A stretch of 64,000 bases of DNA from positions 1-64,000 of the forward strand of contig JADLAY010000054.1 of the NCBI GenBank assembly GCA_020849765.1, given 5' to 3'. The DNA comes from Anaerolineae bacterium (GTDB lineage Bacteria; Chloroflexota; Anaerolineae; Aggregatilineales; Phototrophicaceae). The notes under the pieces were generated by a model, which saw nothing but the letters and a program-made list of their open reading frames with translations, ran no database searches and was not told where the DNA came from. The position numbers and the translations under genes are program-made. Of the stretch, positions 26,201-34,572 are shown one piece after another (position 1 is the first letter of the stretch; each line of letters starts with the position of its first letter).

Positions 26201-27770
26201 ACTCGAAGTTGTCGAGGATGACGAGCGCCGGATTGGCCGCCAGCAGGTCGGCCACGCGCGTCACCGGGTCGCCGTCACCGATCTGCCAGTTCGGGTCGCC
26301 GCTGATGGCTTGGCCGACCCACGAGCATAACTGCGACAGCGATCCACCATGCTCGAACGAGACGAAGGCCGCGCCGCCGGGGAAGCGCCCGGTGCGCCAG
26401 AACCAGCGCGCCGCCTCCGCCGCCAGCGTCGTCTTGCCCATGCCGCCGCCGCCGTGAACGATGACGACCGCGCGCGCCGCCAGTTCGCGCTCCAGCTTGA
26501 GCAGCTCGCGGGCGCGCCCGGTGAATCCGTGCAGCGGCTCCGGCGGCAGCGCCCATGGCAGCCCGGCATTGGTGAAGGTGGCCGGTTCGCGCCGGGGCAC
26601 GACCGCGCCGTCGCTCTGGGCGAAGATGACCGGGTCGGCGGCCTGCTGGTAGAGCGCGGGCAGGAACCAGTCGCGCAGTTCGAACCGCCAGGCGACCTCG
26701 TTGCCGTCCTCGTCACGGCGGTAGAAGGTGTGGCGCAGCGTGTTGGCGAGCAGGGCGCGGCGCGCCTGATCGATGGCGACACCGACGCTCAGCCCGGCGG
26801 CCAGACTCTTGTAGAAGGCCTGGACGAAGATTTCGGCGGCAGTGACCAGCACCGAGTAGTTCATCGCCAGGACGCTGCCGACGCCCGCCTGGACGAGGCT
26901 GGCGGCGACGCTGGCGTAGGGGTTGGTCTTTTCCTGCGCGGCGCTCTGGCAGGCATTGAGAACCGCCAGCGGAATGCCCGTGCCGACCAGCAGCGTACCG
27001 ATTTGATCTGAGCCGATGAGATCAACGCTGTGATCGTCGCGCTCGAAAGCGAGGTAGCCGAGGCCGGTTGTTTCATCGTAGACGCCATGCCCATCGAACT
27101 GGACGACGTGGACGCGCGGCTTCGTGCGGTCGTGCAGACGGTTGGTTAGGGCGGTCAAAGTTGGGGGGTAGAGGAACTCCGTCTCGACCTGCGCGCCAAG
27201 CGAATCAAGCGCGTCCAGCATCGGCTTGGAGAATGCACGCGGCGAGATGAAGCTAGAGTCATCGGGGCGGGCGACGACGACCAGGATACGCAGCGGTAGT
27301 TCGAATTGGCGCGTCGGCATCGGCTGCGAATCCTGCAGCCGCCGCCGAATGCTGACGTCGCGGGCGAAAAGGTGGCGCGTGCCATCGGTCATCAGTTCCC
27401 ACGGCAGGCGCAGTACGCGCGAGTCGCTCGCGTCAATCGTGATCTTCTTGTCGTCGGAGGCATCCTTCAGGAACTCCGCCAGCAGCCCTTCGTTACCTGT
27501 GTGCTGGATGACGGACTCGGTCAATGCTGTGCCCCACGTCGTCAGCTTCTCTTCGATGCGTTCTGCACGCAGGCGGTCAACCTCGGTCGGCCAGGTCGAG
27601 TAATCTTCAAGGTACCAGCGGATCTCGTCCAGATCGTTGTCGGTCAGCGGCGGGGTGAACGGCGCGGGGTTTGTGGATGCGCCTGTATCCGGGCGGAACA
27701 GAGACACATGGATCGGCGAATCGGGCTGCGTTTCATCGGACGTGAAGCGGACGGACAATTCCACGGGCAT
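23202..27770 (-). CDS. CHAT protease / NB-ARC ATPase / TPR protein
   Basis: A 1522-residue protein. The N-terminal caspase-like CHAT domain has the catalytic dyad His228 (VVQFDGHGVYD) and Cys274 (AVLNACQSA). An NB-ARC-type ATPase follows, with Walker A GGGGMGKTT (Lys446) and Walker B ALVILDNFESV. A long TPR region covers about residues 780-1230 (e.g. GAGVTLGQLGTLAYRRGDL). The C-terminus has two copies of a module of about 95 residues containing AEPIRRIW-GERD-QAL and DQDRAIVLAILHRLGV. Such NLR-like proteases are known or suspected in bacterial immunity and programmed cell death; no target gene is adjacent. Start 27770 has GGAGG eight bases upstream. Residues about 907-932 derive from a palindromic repeat in the DNA. 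Confidence 0.92.
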   Translation of the reverse strand: MPVELSVRFTSDETQPDSPIHVSLFRPDTGASTNPAPFTPPLTDNDLDEIRWYLEDYSTWPTEVDRLRAERIEEKLTTWGTALTESVIQHTGNEGLLAEFLKDASDDKKITIDASDSRVLRLPWELMTDGTRHLFARDVSIRRRLQDSQPMPTRQFELPLRILVVVARPDDSSFISPRAFSKPMLDALDSLGAQVETEFLYPPTLTALTNRLHDRTKPRVHVVQFDGHGVYDETTGLGYLAFERDDHSVDLIGSDQIGTLLVGTGIPLAVLNACQSAAQEKTNPYASVAASLVQAGVGSVLAMNYSVLVTAAEIFVQAFYKSLAAGLSVGVAIDQARRALLANTLRHTFYRRDEDGNEVAWRFELRDWFLPALYQQAADPVIFAQSDGAVVPRREPATFTNAGLPWALPPEPLHGFTGRARELLKLERELAARAVVIVHGGGGMGKTTLAAEAARWFWRTGRFPGGAAFVSFEHGGSLSQLCSWVGQAISGDPNWQIGDGDPVTRVADLLAANPALVILDNFESVIGSDPVMPADELAEVLDAVWTWANAVLKAGGKGSRVLITTRDTHLNDPRYTPGKNCAHLELGGLAASDALELAGNILDSYNIERERVSRVDLRSLIAHLGGHTLSLYLVLPQLGKYTARQIIDDFETLLPGFVAGKAAERNESLKVSLEFSLRRLGAATRAALPALAVFQGGALELNILEIAEIDPDLWKNARAELEAAALVTSEPIPGMNNMEFLQFHPTLLPALGETLPAERRAALEARYWQGYYEFSGILYRDDTQHPHQVRAMALLEMPNLRRAFDLALAAALRGEADAHTPITLAGQLARFLGLFGRRRELEALRRDLERLPLTDGALTKADYLRLSGQGEALWQGGQLTEAARIFQDLLERLERLDAWGQLRPDEAGRVSTNPSPLVGTTQGSSVPAPAPPNQAELDDIAYSRGLTLWWLGRCLKGQNRRGEALGCFRQAESIFRDLGERNADAKQMQAGCLTEIGDVLRDSGRFDEAQEAYEADLAISRELKDDRGAGVTLGQLGTLAYRRGDLKTARERYQEAIDAFRALSEPAMEAVAWHQLGRVAEEEEDWDEAERCYREAVRIREAIRELHELAKSYNQLGLVARSAGRPTDAERWYLQAQKLKDTVAQQDDSTLHNLASLYESMGRLAEARTYAERAAKIVEGQDLSVEPWTTYNILADISTREGKTDEAREWRRKRNTAHDAFAGTRYELAPILAGFAGVIEASAAACAGNADARTQVEGLFETFENGGYKIAEPIRRIWAGERDAQALTENLDYQDRAIVLAILHRLGVAVPEVIPESLAMAQTSVSPQQRETLAQVLAQFRPVIDGVAAATNGNEAIKLQIEGLFEQFTKDGWQIAEPIRRIWTGERDPQALSVGLDDQDRAIVLAILHRLGVDVPAFIRELLDGSEDEEKSGDGQGQSITVEQLIEMVGQVAQGTAPQGLGAQLFDLTQKTTVDPQAPPELRALANVLHKVLAGSRTPDLAGLSDDHALLVQAMLDTLKGA
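24990..25060. repeat. Palindromic intergenic-type repeat inside the CHAT coding sequence
   Basis: GGACGACCCCTGGGTCGTCC with following CCCACG matches the module at 36598-36622, which is intergenic. Here it is read in frame and encodes the low-complexity stretch PSPLVGTTQGSSVPAPAP within the TPR region. A GAGACGCGGCCTGCC tail follows. Confidence 0.7.
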
Positions 27771-27883
27771 CGGGCTTCCCTCCATCGCGCGGGTTGGGAT
27801 TGTGTTTCCATTCTATCCGAATTCGCCGCTGACGAATGTCACCTCCTCTCCAACATCCGCCTATTTGGGAGGTAGGTGGGAGG

Positions 27884-27990
27884 ACGAGTAATGAGTAATG
27901 GGTGATGAGGAAGAGAGTGCTCGGTGCTCAGTGCTCAGTGGAGGGTTCACGGTGCGGGGGCAGGTGATGAGGTGCGAGGTGATGAGGGGG
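27884..27990. repeat. Degenerate word repeats (ATGAGTAATGGGTGATGAG and GTGCTCAGTGCTCAG types)
   Basis: Two low-complexity word families lie side by side. The GCTCAG words match those at 1736-1885 and 55018-55080; the TGATGAG words recur at 38222-38243. Confidence 0.65.
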
Positions 27991-28017
27991 CAAAGAGACA
28001 ATGAACGTGCTTGTGGT

Positions 28018-28256
28018 CACCGACGGGTCAACCTGCGCGGGGGCAGCTTCGCTGCCTTTAGTCGGCGTAAAGCGCCGACCCCCTGAGCCCGGCTAGTGGA
28101 AATCAAGCCTGCTGAAGAGGCTTCATTCTAGCGCGCGTCGACGATTTTTGGTCGACTGGAGTACCTACGATGAGTCTTCTTCCCAGCGCCTTGAGTGCGC
28201 TTGATTATACCTAGCCGACCGGCTTCAGCCGTCGGCGAACTGTCCGACGAATCCCC
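28018..28256. repeat. REPIN-like composite element
   Basis: The right half, AGCGCCTTGAGTGCGCTTGA to GCCGTCGGC (28194-28256), matches the RAYT-associated REP. The left half has CCGACGGGTCAACC and GGCTAG...AATCAAGC in inverted order. It is interrupted by other palindromes (GGCAGCTTCGCTGCC, GTCGGCGTAAAGCGCCGAC). It appears to be a full inverted pair disrupted by insertions. Confidence 0.7.
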
Positions 28257-28299
28257 TCGCTTCGCCCCTTGCCCATATCTCCCCCTGCGCCACGCCTCA

Positions 28300-28332
28300 G
28301 AAGCCGAAAGCCGATCGCCGAAGGCCGAAAAC
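28300..28332. repeat. Degenerate word repeat (GCCGAAAGCCGA type)
   Basis: AAGCCGAAAGCCGATCGCCG continuing AAGGCCGAAAACCC, a variant of the GCCAA word family seen at 3621 and 42774. Confidence 0.6.
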
Positions 28333-28456
28333 CCTATGCGTTCTTTGCGACTTAGCGGTTCAAACCTTGCCCCGCCCGATCGGGAATTGTTTTCGCGGGC
28401 GCTTTGCGGTTCAATTGCAGGGCAACCTTCCGTGGTTTGTTTATCCCGGAGTTCAT

Positions 28457-29926
28457 ATGCCCACGCAAACGTCCGCCAGCACGACGACCATCGTCATCTT
28501 CGGTGCCACCGGCGACCTGACGCATCGCAAGCTCGTCCCCGCCCTCTACAACCTGATGCGCAAAGGCCGCCTGCCCACGCACATCAACATCGTCGGCTAT
28601 GCGCGCCGCGAGTGGAGCGACGATTTCTTCCGCGAGCGGCTGCTCGGCGGCGTCAAAGAGTCGCTCGGCGACGAGTTCGACGCGGCTGAATGGGAGAAGT
28701 TCGCACCGCAGCTGCGCTACGTGCGCGGCGACCTTAACACGCGCGAGGATTTCGAGGGTTTGCAGAAAGCGCTGGACGAGATCGAGGAGGGCGACGCCAA
28801 CCGGCTCTACTACCTTTCGACCGCGCCCAACTTCTACGAGCCGGTCGCCGAGCACCTGACGGCGCTCGATATGTTCAAGGAGGACGAGGGCTACCGGCGG
28901 CTGGTGGTCGAAAAGCCGTTCGGCTACGACCTCGGCTCGGCGCGCGCGCTCAATGCCTCGCTGCACCATCTGCTCGACGAGCACCAGATCTACCGCATCG
29001 ATCATTACCTGGGCAAAGAGACCGTCCAGAACATCCTCTTCTTCCGTTTCGCCAACGCCATCTTCGAGCCGATCTGGAATCGCAACTACGTCGACAGCGT
29101 GCAGATCACCGTGGCGGAGATGGTCGACGTCGAGCACCGCGGCGGCTATTACGACGGCGCGGGCGTCCTGCGCGACATGTTCCAGAATCATCTGATGCAG
29201 CTGCTGTCGCTGGTGGCGATGGAGCCGCCCGCCTCGATCAGCGCCGACGCCTTGCGCGACGAGAAGGTCAAGGTGCTGACGTCGCTGCGGTCGGTCACCA
29301 ATAACGATATCGTCGTCGCACAGTATGATGGCTATCGGGAAACCGAAGGCGTTGCACCCGATTCGCAAACGCCAACCTATGCTATGCTGAAATTATTCGT
29401 CGATAATTGGCGCTGGCAGGGAGTACCGTTTTATCTGCGCAGCGGCAAGGCACTCAAGCACAAAGTGACCGAGATCGTGATCGAATTCGGGCGTCCGCCG
29501 CACCGCATGTTCAAGCGAGCGCGCTCGAAATCGTTCAGCCCGAACGCGCTCTCGATCTGCATTCAGCCGGACGAGGGCATTCACCTGTCGTTCGAGACCA
29601 AAGTCCCGGATACGGGCGGCGATCTTCAGTCCGCCAATCTGGAGTTCCACTACAAGGACTCCTTCAGCGAGACGGCGATCCCGGAAGCCTACGAGCGCCT
29701 GCTGCTCGATGCCATGCTCGGCGACGCATCCCTGTTCACGCGCAGCGACGAGATCGAACTGTCGTGGTCGCTGATCGACTCGGTGTTCAACCACCTGAAT
29801 CACGCCGGTGGCCCGGAGATCCTGAACTATCCCCGGCTGACCTGGGGCCCGGCGGAGGCCGATGCCCGCATCGCGCGGGAAGGCCGCAGCTGGCGGCTCG
29901 GCTGCCTTCACGTAGACGACGACTAA
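28457..29926 (+). CDS. zwf: Glucose-6-phosphate 1-dehydrogenase
   Basis: A 489-residue cytosolic enzyme that oxidises glucose 6-phosphate to 6-phosphogluconolactone with NAD(P)+, the entry to the oxidative pentose phosphate pathway. The N-terminal Rossmann motif IFGATGDLTHRKL binds the dinucleotide. The substrate motif RIDHYLGKETVQN holds the catalytic His and Lys region. EKPFGYDL and the C-terminal domain are also typical, and the length is normal. The start at 28457 has GGAG five bases upstream; the in-frame sequence further upstream is not conserved. The pgl gene follows after 30 bases, so the two probably form an operon. Confidence 0.97.
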   Translation: MPTQTSASTTTIVIFGATGDLTHRKLVPALYNLMRKGRLPTHINIVGYARREWSDDFFRERLLGGVKESLGDEFDAAEWEKFAPQLRYVRGDLNTREDFEGLQKALDEIEEGDANRLYYLSTAPNFYEPVAEHLTALDMFKEDEGYRRLVVEKPFGYDLGSARALNASLHHLLDEHQIYRIDHYLGKETVQNILFFRFANAIFEPIWNRNYVDSVQITVAEMVDVEHRGGYYDGAGVLRDMFQNHLMQLLSLVAMEPPASISADALRDEKVKVLTSLRSVTNNDIVVAQYDGYRETEGVAPDSQTPTYAMLKLFVDNWRWQGVPFYLRSGKALKHKVTEIVIEFGRPPHRMFKRARSKSFSPNALSICIQPDEGIHLSFETKVPDTGGDLQSANLEFHYKDSFSETAIPEAYERLLLDAMLGDASLFTRSDEIELSWSLIDSVFNHLNHAGGPEILNYPRLTWGPAEADARIAREGRSWRLGCLHVDDD

Positions 29927-29956
29927 GCCCGACGGCGCACAAGGAGTGAAGCAACG

Positions 29957-30712
29957 ATGCCAGACCCAGACATTCGCATTTACGATACGCTTTCGGTTGC
30001 GGTGCGGGCGCTGGCCGATCAAATTGCGCAGGTCAGTGAGCGAGCCATCGGCACGCGCGGGCGCTTCACCATCGCCCTGAGCGGCGGTGAAACCCCGCGT
30101 CTGCTCTACAAGCTGCTGGCGACCGAGGAATACACCAGCCGCATCGAGTTCACGTCGTGGCAGGCCTTCTTCGGCGACGAGCGCTGCGTGCCGCCCGACG
30201 ATGCCGAGAGCAACTATCACATGGCGCGCCAGTCGTTCCTCGACCTGGTGCCGATCCCGGTCGGCAACATCCACCGCATGCACGGCGAGATCGAGCCCGA
30301 ACTGGCGGCCCAGGCCTACGACGACCTGCTGCGTGATTTCTTCACCCGGCGCGGGGAGAACCGTCCACGTTTCGACCTGGTGCTGCTCGGCATGGGCGCG
30401 GATGGGCACACCGCCAGTCTGTTCCACGGCTCGCCCGCGCTGACGGCCACCGACCGCTGGGTGATGGCGCCCTACGTCGAGCCGCTCGGCGTCCACCGCC
30501 TGACGCTGACCGCCAGCGCCATCAATGCCGCCGCGCGCGTGTTCTTTCTGGTCGGTGGCTCGGCCAAGTCTGAAGCGCTGGCCCGCGCGATCCGGGCGCC
30601 GTCGAGTGCGGATGATGCGCTGCCTGTGCACAGCATCCACCCGGAGGGCGAGGTGCGCTGGTACGTCGATCAAAGCGCGGCGCGCAGCCTGCGCCCGATG
30701 AAACCGCTCTAG
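29957..30712 (+). CDS. pgl: 6-phosphogluconolactonase
   Basis: A 251-residue enzyme hydrolysing 6-phosphogluconolactone to 6-phosphogluconate, the step after Zwf. Family motifs are clear: IALSGGETPRLLYKLL, WQAFFGDERCVPPDDAESN, LGMGADGHTASLFHGSPAL and a C-terminal FFLVGGSAKSEAL. The ATG has AAGGAG ten bases upstream. It is the second gene of a zwf-pgl operon. The stop codon is 12 bases from the stop of the convergent gene. Confidence 0.96.
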   Translation: MPDPDIRIYDTLSVAVRALADQIAQVSERAIGTRGRFTIALSGGETPRLLYKLLATEEYTSRIEFTSWQAFFGDERCVPPDDAESNYHMARQSFLDLVPIPVGNIHRMHGEIEPELAAQAYDDLLRDFFTRRGENRPRFDLVLLGMGADGHTASLFHGSPALTATDRWVMAPYVEPLGVHRLTLTASAINAAARVFFLVGGSAKSEALARAIRAPSSADDALPVHSIHPEGEVRWYVDQSAARSLRPMKPL

Positions 30713-30724
30713 AAGCGTCGCACT

Positions 30725-31348
30725 TTAGCGTGACGCCGTCCCGGCGTGCGCCGCATACCAGCGCGCGGCCAGCCAGCTCGTGCCGCGCGCAATCGCATAA
30801 TTCACGACAAAACCGACGATCAGGCCGATGCCAGGGATCAGCTTGGCGAAGGTCTTCTCGACGACCAGCACCGTGATGCGCCGGATCAGGCGCTGCGTCA
30901 GCGCCGGGGTCTGCGCGGCGACGTAGCCGGTCACGTCGCGCTCGCGCAGGGCCAGCGCTTCGGTCAGTTGCAGGACGGCCTGCTCGTCGCGATGGCCGTA
31001 GGCCCAGGCCAGGAATTGCAGCGTCGCGCTCTGGATGCGCGCCGTCGTGAACAGGTCGATGGCCAGCCCGAACGGCAGCGTGACGATGCCGCCGACGCTC
31101 GTCAGCGCGCCGATCGCACCGGAGACGAGCGCCTGTCTGCGGATGATGCGGGCGACCAACGCCTCCCGCGGTTCGCTCGGGCGCTGCGCTTCGAGCCGGG
31201 CGAAATTCGCGCGCAGATCTTCTGCGCTGGGCGTGACCAGCTTCTGCGCGCGCTGGAGGATGAAGATCGTCACGACGATCAGCAGGGCGGTCGGGATTAC
31301 GCAGAAGAGCAGCAGCAGGAGTGGAAGCGTATCGGTGTTGATTTGCAC
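30725..31348 (-). CDS. EcsC/DUF697-like membrane protein
   Basis: A protein of about 207 residues with an N-terminal membrane helix (LPLLLLLFCVIPTALLIVV) and a hydrophobic Gly-rich core: GAIGALTSVGGIVTLPFGL, AIDLFTTARIQSATLQFLAW, AYGHRDE and LIPGIGLIVGFVVNYAIARG. The pattern resembles EcsC or DUF697-type proteins; I am not certain which. The GTG start at 31348 is chosen because AAAGG lies upstream and the longer frame would run into the divergent kinase gene. Function unknown. Confidence 0.65.
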   Translation of the reverse strand: MQINTDTLPLLLLLFCVIPTALLIVVTIFILQRAQKLVTPSAEDLRANFARLEAQRPSEPREALVARIIRRQALVSGAIGALTSVGGIVTLPFGLAIDLFTTARIQSATLQFLAWAYGHRDEQAVLQLTEALALRERDVTGYVAAQTPALTQRLIRRITVLVVEKTFAKLIPGIGLIVGFVVNYAIARGTSWLAARWYAAHAGTASR

Positions 31349-31616
31349 GGCGGCGGCTACCTTTCGTCTTGCGGGTCGCGCACAGTGAGTATAACCGGTC
31401 TCGATATGGTGTCCTGCAATATTGTCGTAACGCTTAGGAAACGCAATCTTCTGAAGTATGTGAATCCTACACGCGATACGTGTAGAAGCATCGATATTGT
31501 CCCAAAAAACTGTAAATAAGTTCGTAATTTCAAGTGAAGAAACCGGGAATTCGTGACGAAATCGCGTAAGATAAAGTAATATAGGGTACGAAATTCCTGG
31601 CATTGCCAGGTGTTCT
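31349..31616. promoter_or_regulatory. Divergent AT-rich promoter region with a palindrome
   Basis: This region separates the EcsC-like gene from the kinase at 31617. The inverted repeat CTACACG-N5-CGTGTAG at 31468-31486 looks like an operator. The stretch around 31560-31590 is AT-rich and could be the kinase promoter. No boxes are assigned. Confidence 0.4.
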
Positions 31617-33266
31617 ATGGAGTCGACATTGCACGCCTTTTTTAGCCGGGTAAGGCGATATTTCGCCCGGCTTATCAACGCTGGAACCAGATCCGCCAAC
31701 ATTGAACAGCGCCATCAGGTACGCACCTGGAATGGCGTGATCCTGATCTTTTTGCCGGTGGTGCCGTTCATTATCATCATTCCGCTCTTGCTGGAAACAA
31801 TCACGGGCAACATCTACGTCGACCGGTCAAATCTGGCCACAGCGGTCTTCGCTGAGCTGGTGCTCGTGATCTGTTATCTGCTCAACCGGGCTGGACGATT
31901 TTCAATTGCGCGCTGGTTCTTCTTCGTCACGATCACGATGGTGATCGTCGCCAACGCTGTCAATACGTCGCAACCGCATCTGGAGATTCTCTACCTGTTG
32001 GCCGTGCCGACGATGGGGTTGTTCCTGCTCTCTCGCCGGGAGATGCTGTGGCTTTCGGTCGCTTTGACCGTGATCATGGTCTGGTTTGCCTTCTCCCACT
32101 ACGAAGATTTGGGCACAAGCACGACCGATCTGGTGTCCGTGGTCGTGATCAACAGCCTGCTGCTGCTGACGGTCTCCGTCTACCGCGACCGGCTGGAAGC
32201 GAGCCGCAGCCGCGTCCTGGTCGAGAAAGAGACTCAGCTTCAACTGATGCTCGATAACCTGCCGGCCATCGTCTGGCGGCTGGATCGAGACCTGGCGCCG
32301 CTCTCCAGCGCCGGTGGCCCGCGGGATGCGGACATGCGCGAGCAGATCGTCGCCTCGCTCGTCAACGAGGAGACTTACCGGGCTGCGCTCAAGGTCGTGC
32401 TGGCCGGCATCAGCGTCGATTTCGAGCACATGTCGCATGGAGTGCCGTGCCGCAGCTACGCCGAACCGATGTACGACACGACCGGCGAGATCATTGGCTG
32501 CAGCGGCATCACGATCGACATAAGCACGCAGAAGCAGGAAGAGGCACGGCGCGAGGCTGCCATCGCCGAGCATGAGCGCATGCGCGTGCTGGAGGACTTC
32601 CTGGAGAGTGCCTCGCACGATCTGCGCACGCCGCTGACCGAGATGAACATGAGCGTCGAGCTGCTGCGCCGGGCTCCCGACCCCGAACGCCGCGACTATC
32701 ACGGCGAACGCCTGAACCAGAGCATCCGCCGGCTGGGGCATATCCTCGACATGATGTTCACGATGGTGCGTCTCGACGTGCTGACGCCGGAGCAGGGGGA
32801 ACCGCTCGACCTGAATTATGTCGTCCGCTACGTCTCTGATGAAACTCTCGAATTCGCCGAGGCGCACAAGATCAAGCTGAATCGCGAGCTCGCGTCAAAT
32901 CTGGACACCATCTCGTCGTACAGCGAGGATGCGCTGCGCACGGCGATCGATCAAGTGCTGCAGAATGCGCTGCAAAACACGCCGGAAGATGGCAGCGTCA
33001 CCCTGCGCACCGTGCGCCAGGGCGAGCGCATCTGCCTCGAAGTGATCGACACGGGCGTTGGCATTCCGGCCGACGAATTGGAGCGCGTCTTTGACCGCTT
33101 CTATCGCGTCGAGAAGCATCGCCCGCTGGATGAGGTGCACGTGGGTCTGGGGCTGGCGATTGCCAAGCGCGTGGTCGAACTGCACAACGGCGAGATCAGG
33201 ATCGAGAGCGAGGTCGGGCAAGGCACGCGTGTGATCCTCTGCTTCCCGCTCGCCCCCGCCGCCTGA
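31617..33266 (+). CDS. Membrane sensor histidine kinase with PAS-like domain
   Basis: A 549-residue kinase. About six membrane helices lie in residues 38-185. A PAS-like segment begins near residue 200 (TQLQLMLDNLPAIVWRLDRD) and ends with GEIIGCSGITIDIS. HisKA has phosphoacceptor His334 in LESASHDLRTPLTEMN. The HATPase shows VLQNALQNTPEDG, DTGVGIPADELERVFDRFYR and GLGLAIAKRVVELHNGEI. No receiver is fused and no regulator is adjacent, so its partner is unknown; the orphan receivers at 14335 and 14754 are possible partners only by guess. The start at 31617 has a weak AGG site. Confidence 0.93.
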   Translation: MESTLHAFFSRVRRYFARLINAGTRSANIEQRHQVRTWNGVILIFLPVVPFIIIIPLLLETITGNIYVDRSNLATAVFAELVLVICYLLNRAGRFSIARWFFFVTITMVIVANAVNTSQPHLEILYLLAVPTMGLFLLSRREMLWLSVALTVIMVWFAFSHYEDLGTSTTDLVSVVVINSLLLLTVSVYRDRLEASRSRVLVEKETQLQLMLDNLPAIVWRLDRDLAPLSSAGGPRDADMREQIVASLVNEETYRAALKVVLAGISVDFEHMSHGVPCRSYAEPMYDTTGEIIGCSGITIDISTQKQEEARREAAIAEHERMRVLEDFLESASHDLRTPLTEMNMSVELLRRAPDPERRDYHGERLNQSIRRLGHILDMMFTMVRLDVLTPEQGEPLDLNYVVRYVSDETLEFAEAHKIKLNRELASNLDTISSYSEDALRTAIDQVLQNALQNTPEDGSVTLRTVRQGERICLEVIDTGVGIPADELERVFDRFYRVEKHRPLDEVHVGLGLAIAKRVVELHNGEIRIESEVGQGTRVILCFPLAPAA

Positions 33267-33270
33267 GCGC

Positions 33271-34239
33271 TTACTTCGCCAGCACGTCCGCCAGCGCGAA
33301 CAACTTGGGATCGACACCCTTGGTCTTGCCGACGACCGCTGTGTAGGGCGTCAGCGTTTCCGTGCCTTTGATCATGCCGACGACGCCGCCATGCTCGCCG
33401 TTGATCAGCCGTTCGGCCGCATTCGCGCCCAGGCGTGTGCCAAGCAGCCGATCGTAAGCCGTCGGCGTGCCGCCGCGCTGCACGTGACCGAGCGTGACCG
33501 CGCGGATTTCGAAGCCGACGTCCGGCTGCTGCCCGCAGTATTCGAGCAATTGATTGACGCCGTACTTGGCCCCTTCGGCGACGATGACGATGCCGTTGGT
33601 CTTGCCGCGCCGGTAGGAGGCGCTCAGCTCTTCGACCACCTCTTCCGGCGTCGTATCGATCTCCGGGATGACGACCGCTTCCGCGCCCCCGGCGATGCCG
33701 GTCATCAGCGCCAGGTAGCCGCAGTCGCGCCCCATGACTTCGAGCAGGAAGGCGCGCCGGTGCGACGACGCCGTGACCTTGAGCCGGTCGACCGCTTCCA
33801 GCGCAATGTTAAGCGCCGTATCGACGCCGAGGGTGATGTCCGAGCCGATCAGATCGTTGTCGATGGTCGAGGCGACGCCGATGGTCGGGATGCCCATTTC
33901 GTCGAGCGCGTTGGCGCCCGTCTGCGACCCGTTACCGCCGATGACGACCACGCCGTCGATGCTGCGCTTGTGCAGGTTGTCGACGGCTTTTTGCCGCCCT
34001 TCGATCGTCTTGAACTCAGGCGCGCGCGCGCTGCCGAGGAAAGTCCCACCCAACTGCATGATGCCGCCGACTTCGCGCAGACCGAGCAGGCTGATGTCAT
34101 CCGTCATCAGCCCGAGGTAGCCCTGGCGGACGCCGTAGACTTTGCAGTCCCGGCTGATGCCTACACGTGCGACGGCGCGGATGGCGGCATTCATGCCTGG
34201 GGCGTCGCCTCCACTGGTGAGTACTGCAATTGATTTCAT
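33271..34239 (-). CDS. pfkA: 6-phosphofructokinase
   Basis: A 322-residue glycolytic enzyme, the usual length of bacterial PfkA, phosphorylating fructose 6-phosphate. Motifs: LTSGGDAPGMNAAIRA (nucleotide site), STIDNDLIGSDITLGVDTA (catalytic Asp), MGRDCGYLALMTG and LGHVQRGGTPTAYDRLLGTR. The phosphate-donor motif reads GGNGS rather than the common GGDGS. The Gly that marks ATP use is kept (PPi enzymes have Asp there), so ATP is the likely donor. The ATG at 34239 is set by the conserved MKSIAVLTSGG start; an upstream in-frame extension is not conserved. It converges on the kinase gene with a four-base gap. Confidence 0.95.
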   Translation of the reverse strand: MKSIAVLTSGGDAPGMNAAIRAVARVGISRDCKVYGVRQGYLGLMTDDISLLGLREVGGIMQLGGTFLGSARAPEFKTIEGRQKAVDNLHKRSIDGVVVIGGNGSQTGANALDEMGIPTIGVASTIDNDLIGSDITLGVDTALNIALEAVDRLKVTASSHRRAFLLEVMGRDCGYLALMTGIAGGAEAVVIPEIDTTPEEVVEELSASYRRGKTNGIVIVAEGAKYGVNQLLEYCGQQPDVGFEIRAVTLGHVQRGGTPTAYDRLLGTRLGANAAERLINGEHGGVVGMIKGTETLTPYTAVVGKTKGVDPKLFALADVLAK

Positions 34240-34572
34240 GGACGCTGCTTTCGATAATGCTACGGTAGTGAATGAGTTCATTCTACAGGCAAGCTGGGGC
34301 GTGAGCGAGGGCGTTAACACGGCGATCACATAGATTTTACCTGACATGCATCTGCGCGGGCTAGACTGGTGTGATCGCGGGGTGATGATGCCGAAAATGG
34401 TGACGCGCCGATCATTCGGGCGAGGCACCGCCTCGCCCCTGCACGGTCGTGGGCGCACCACGTTTGCCGCCGCCCTGACGGTGCCTGCCGCCAAACATTG
34501 CGATTGATTGCGGCGGCGTTAGAATTCGCGCCGTACACACATAATTGCCGGCAGACCGGCATGGGGGACACG
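34240..34572. other. Divergent intergenic region with a palindrome
   Basis: No gene is seen between pfkA and the UMF1 transporter. A palindrome with GGGCGAGGC/GCCTCGCCC arms lies at 34418-34438, similar in style to the hairpin at 54967-54990. Promoters for both genes should be here. Confidence 0.5.

Larger units (their letters stand above)
27771..28456. other. Long non-coding region packed with repeats
   Basis: No gene is supported here. In order it holds the CHAT promoter region, a TGATGAG/GCTCAGTG word repeat (27884-27990), a REPIN-like composite (28018-28256), a GCCGAAAGCCGA word repeat (28300-28332), a doublet of TTTGCG...GCGGTTCAA words (28341-28412), and the zwf leader. Confidence 0.7.

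Noticed and set aside
18113..27770. The convergent subtilisin and CHAT genes as a two-component protease defence system
   Set aside because: They are convergent, separated by a terminator-like hairpin and not co-transcribed; proximity alone does not support a joint system.
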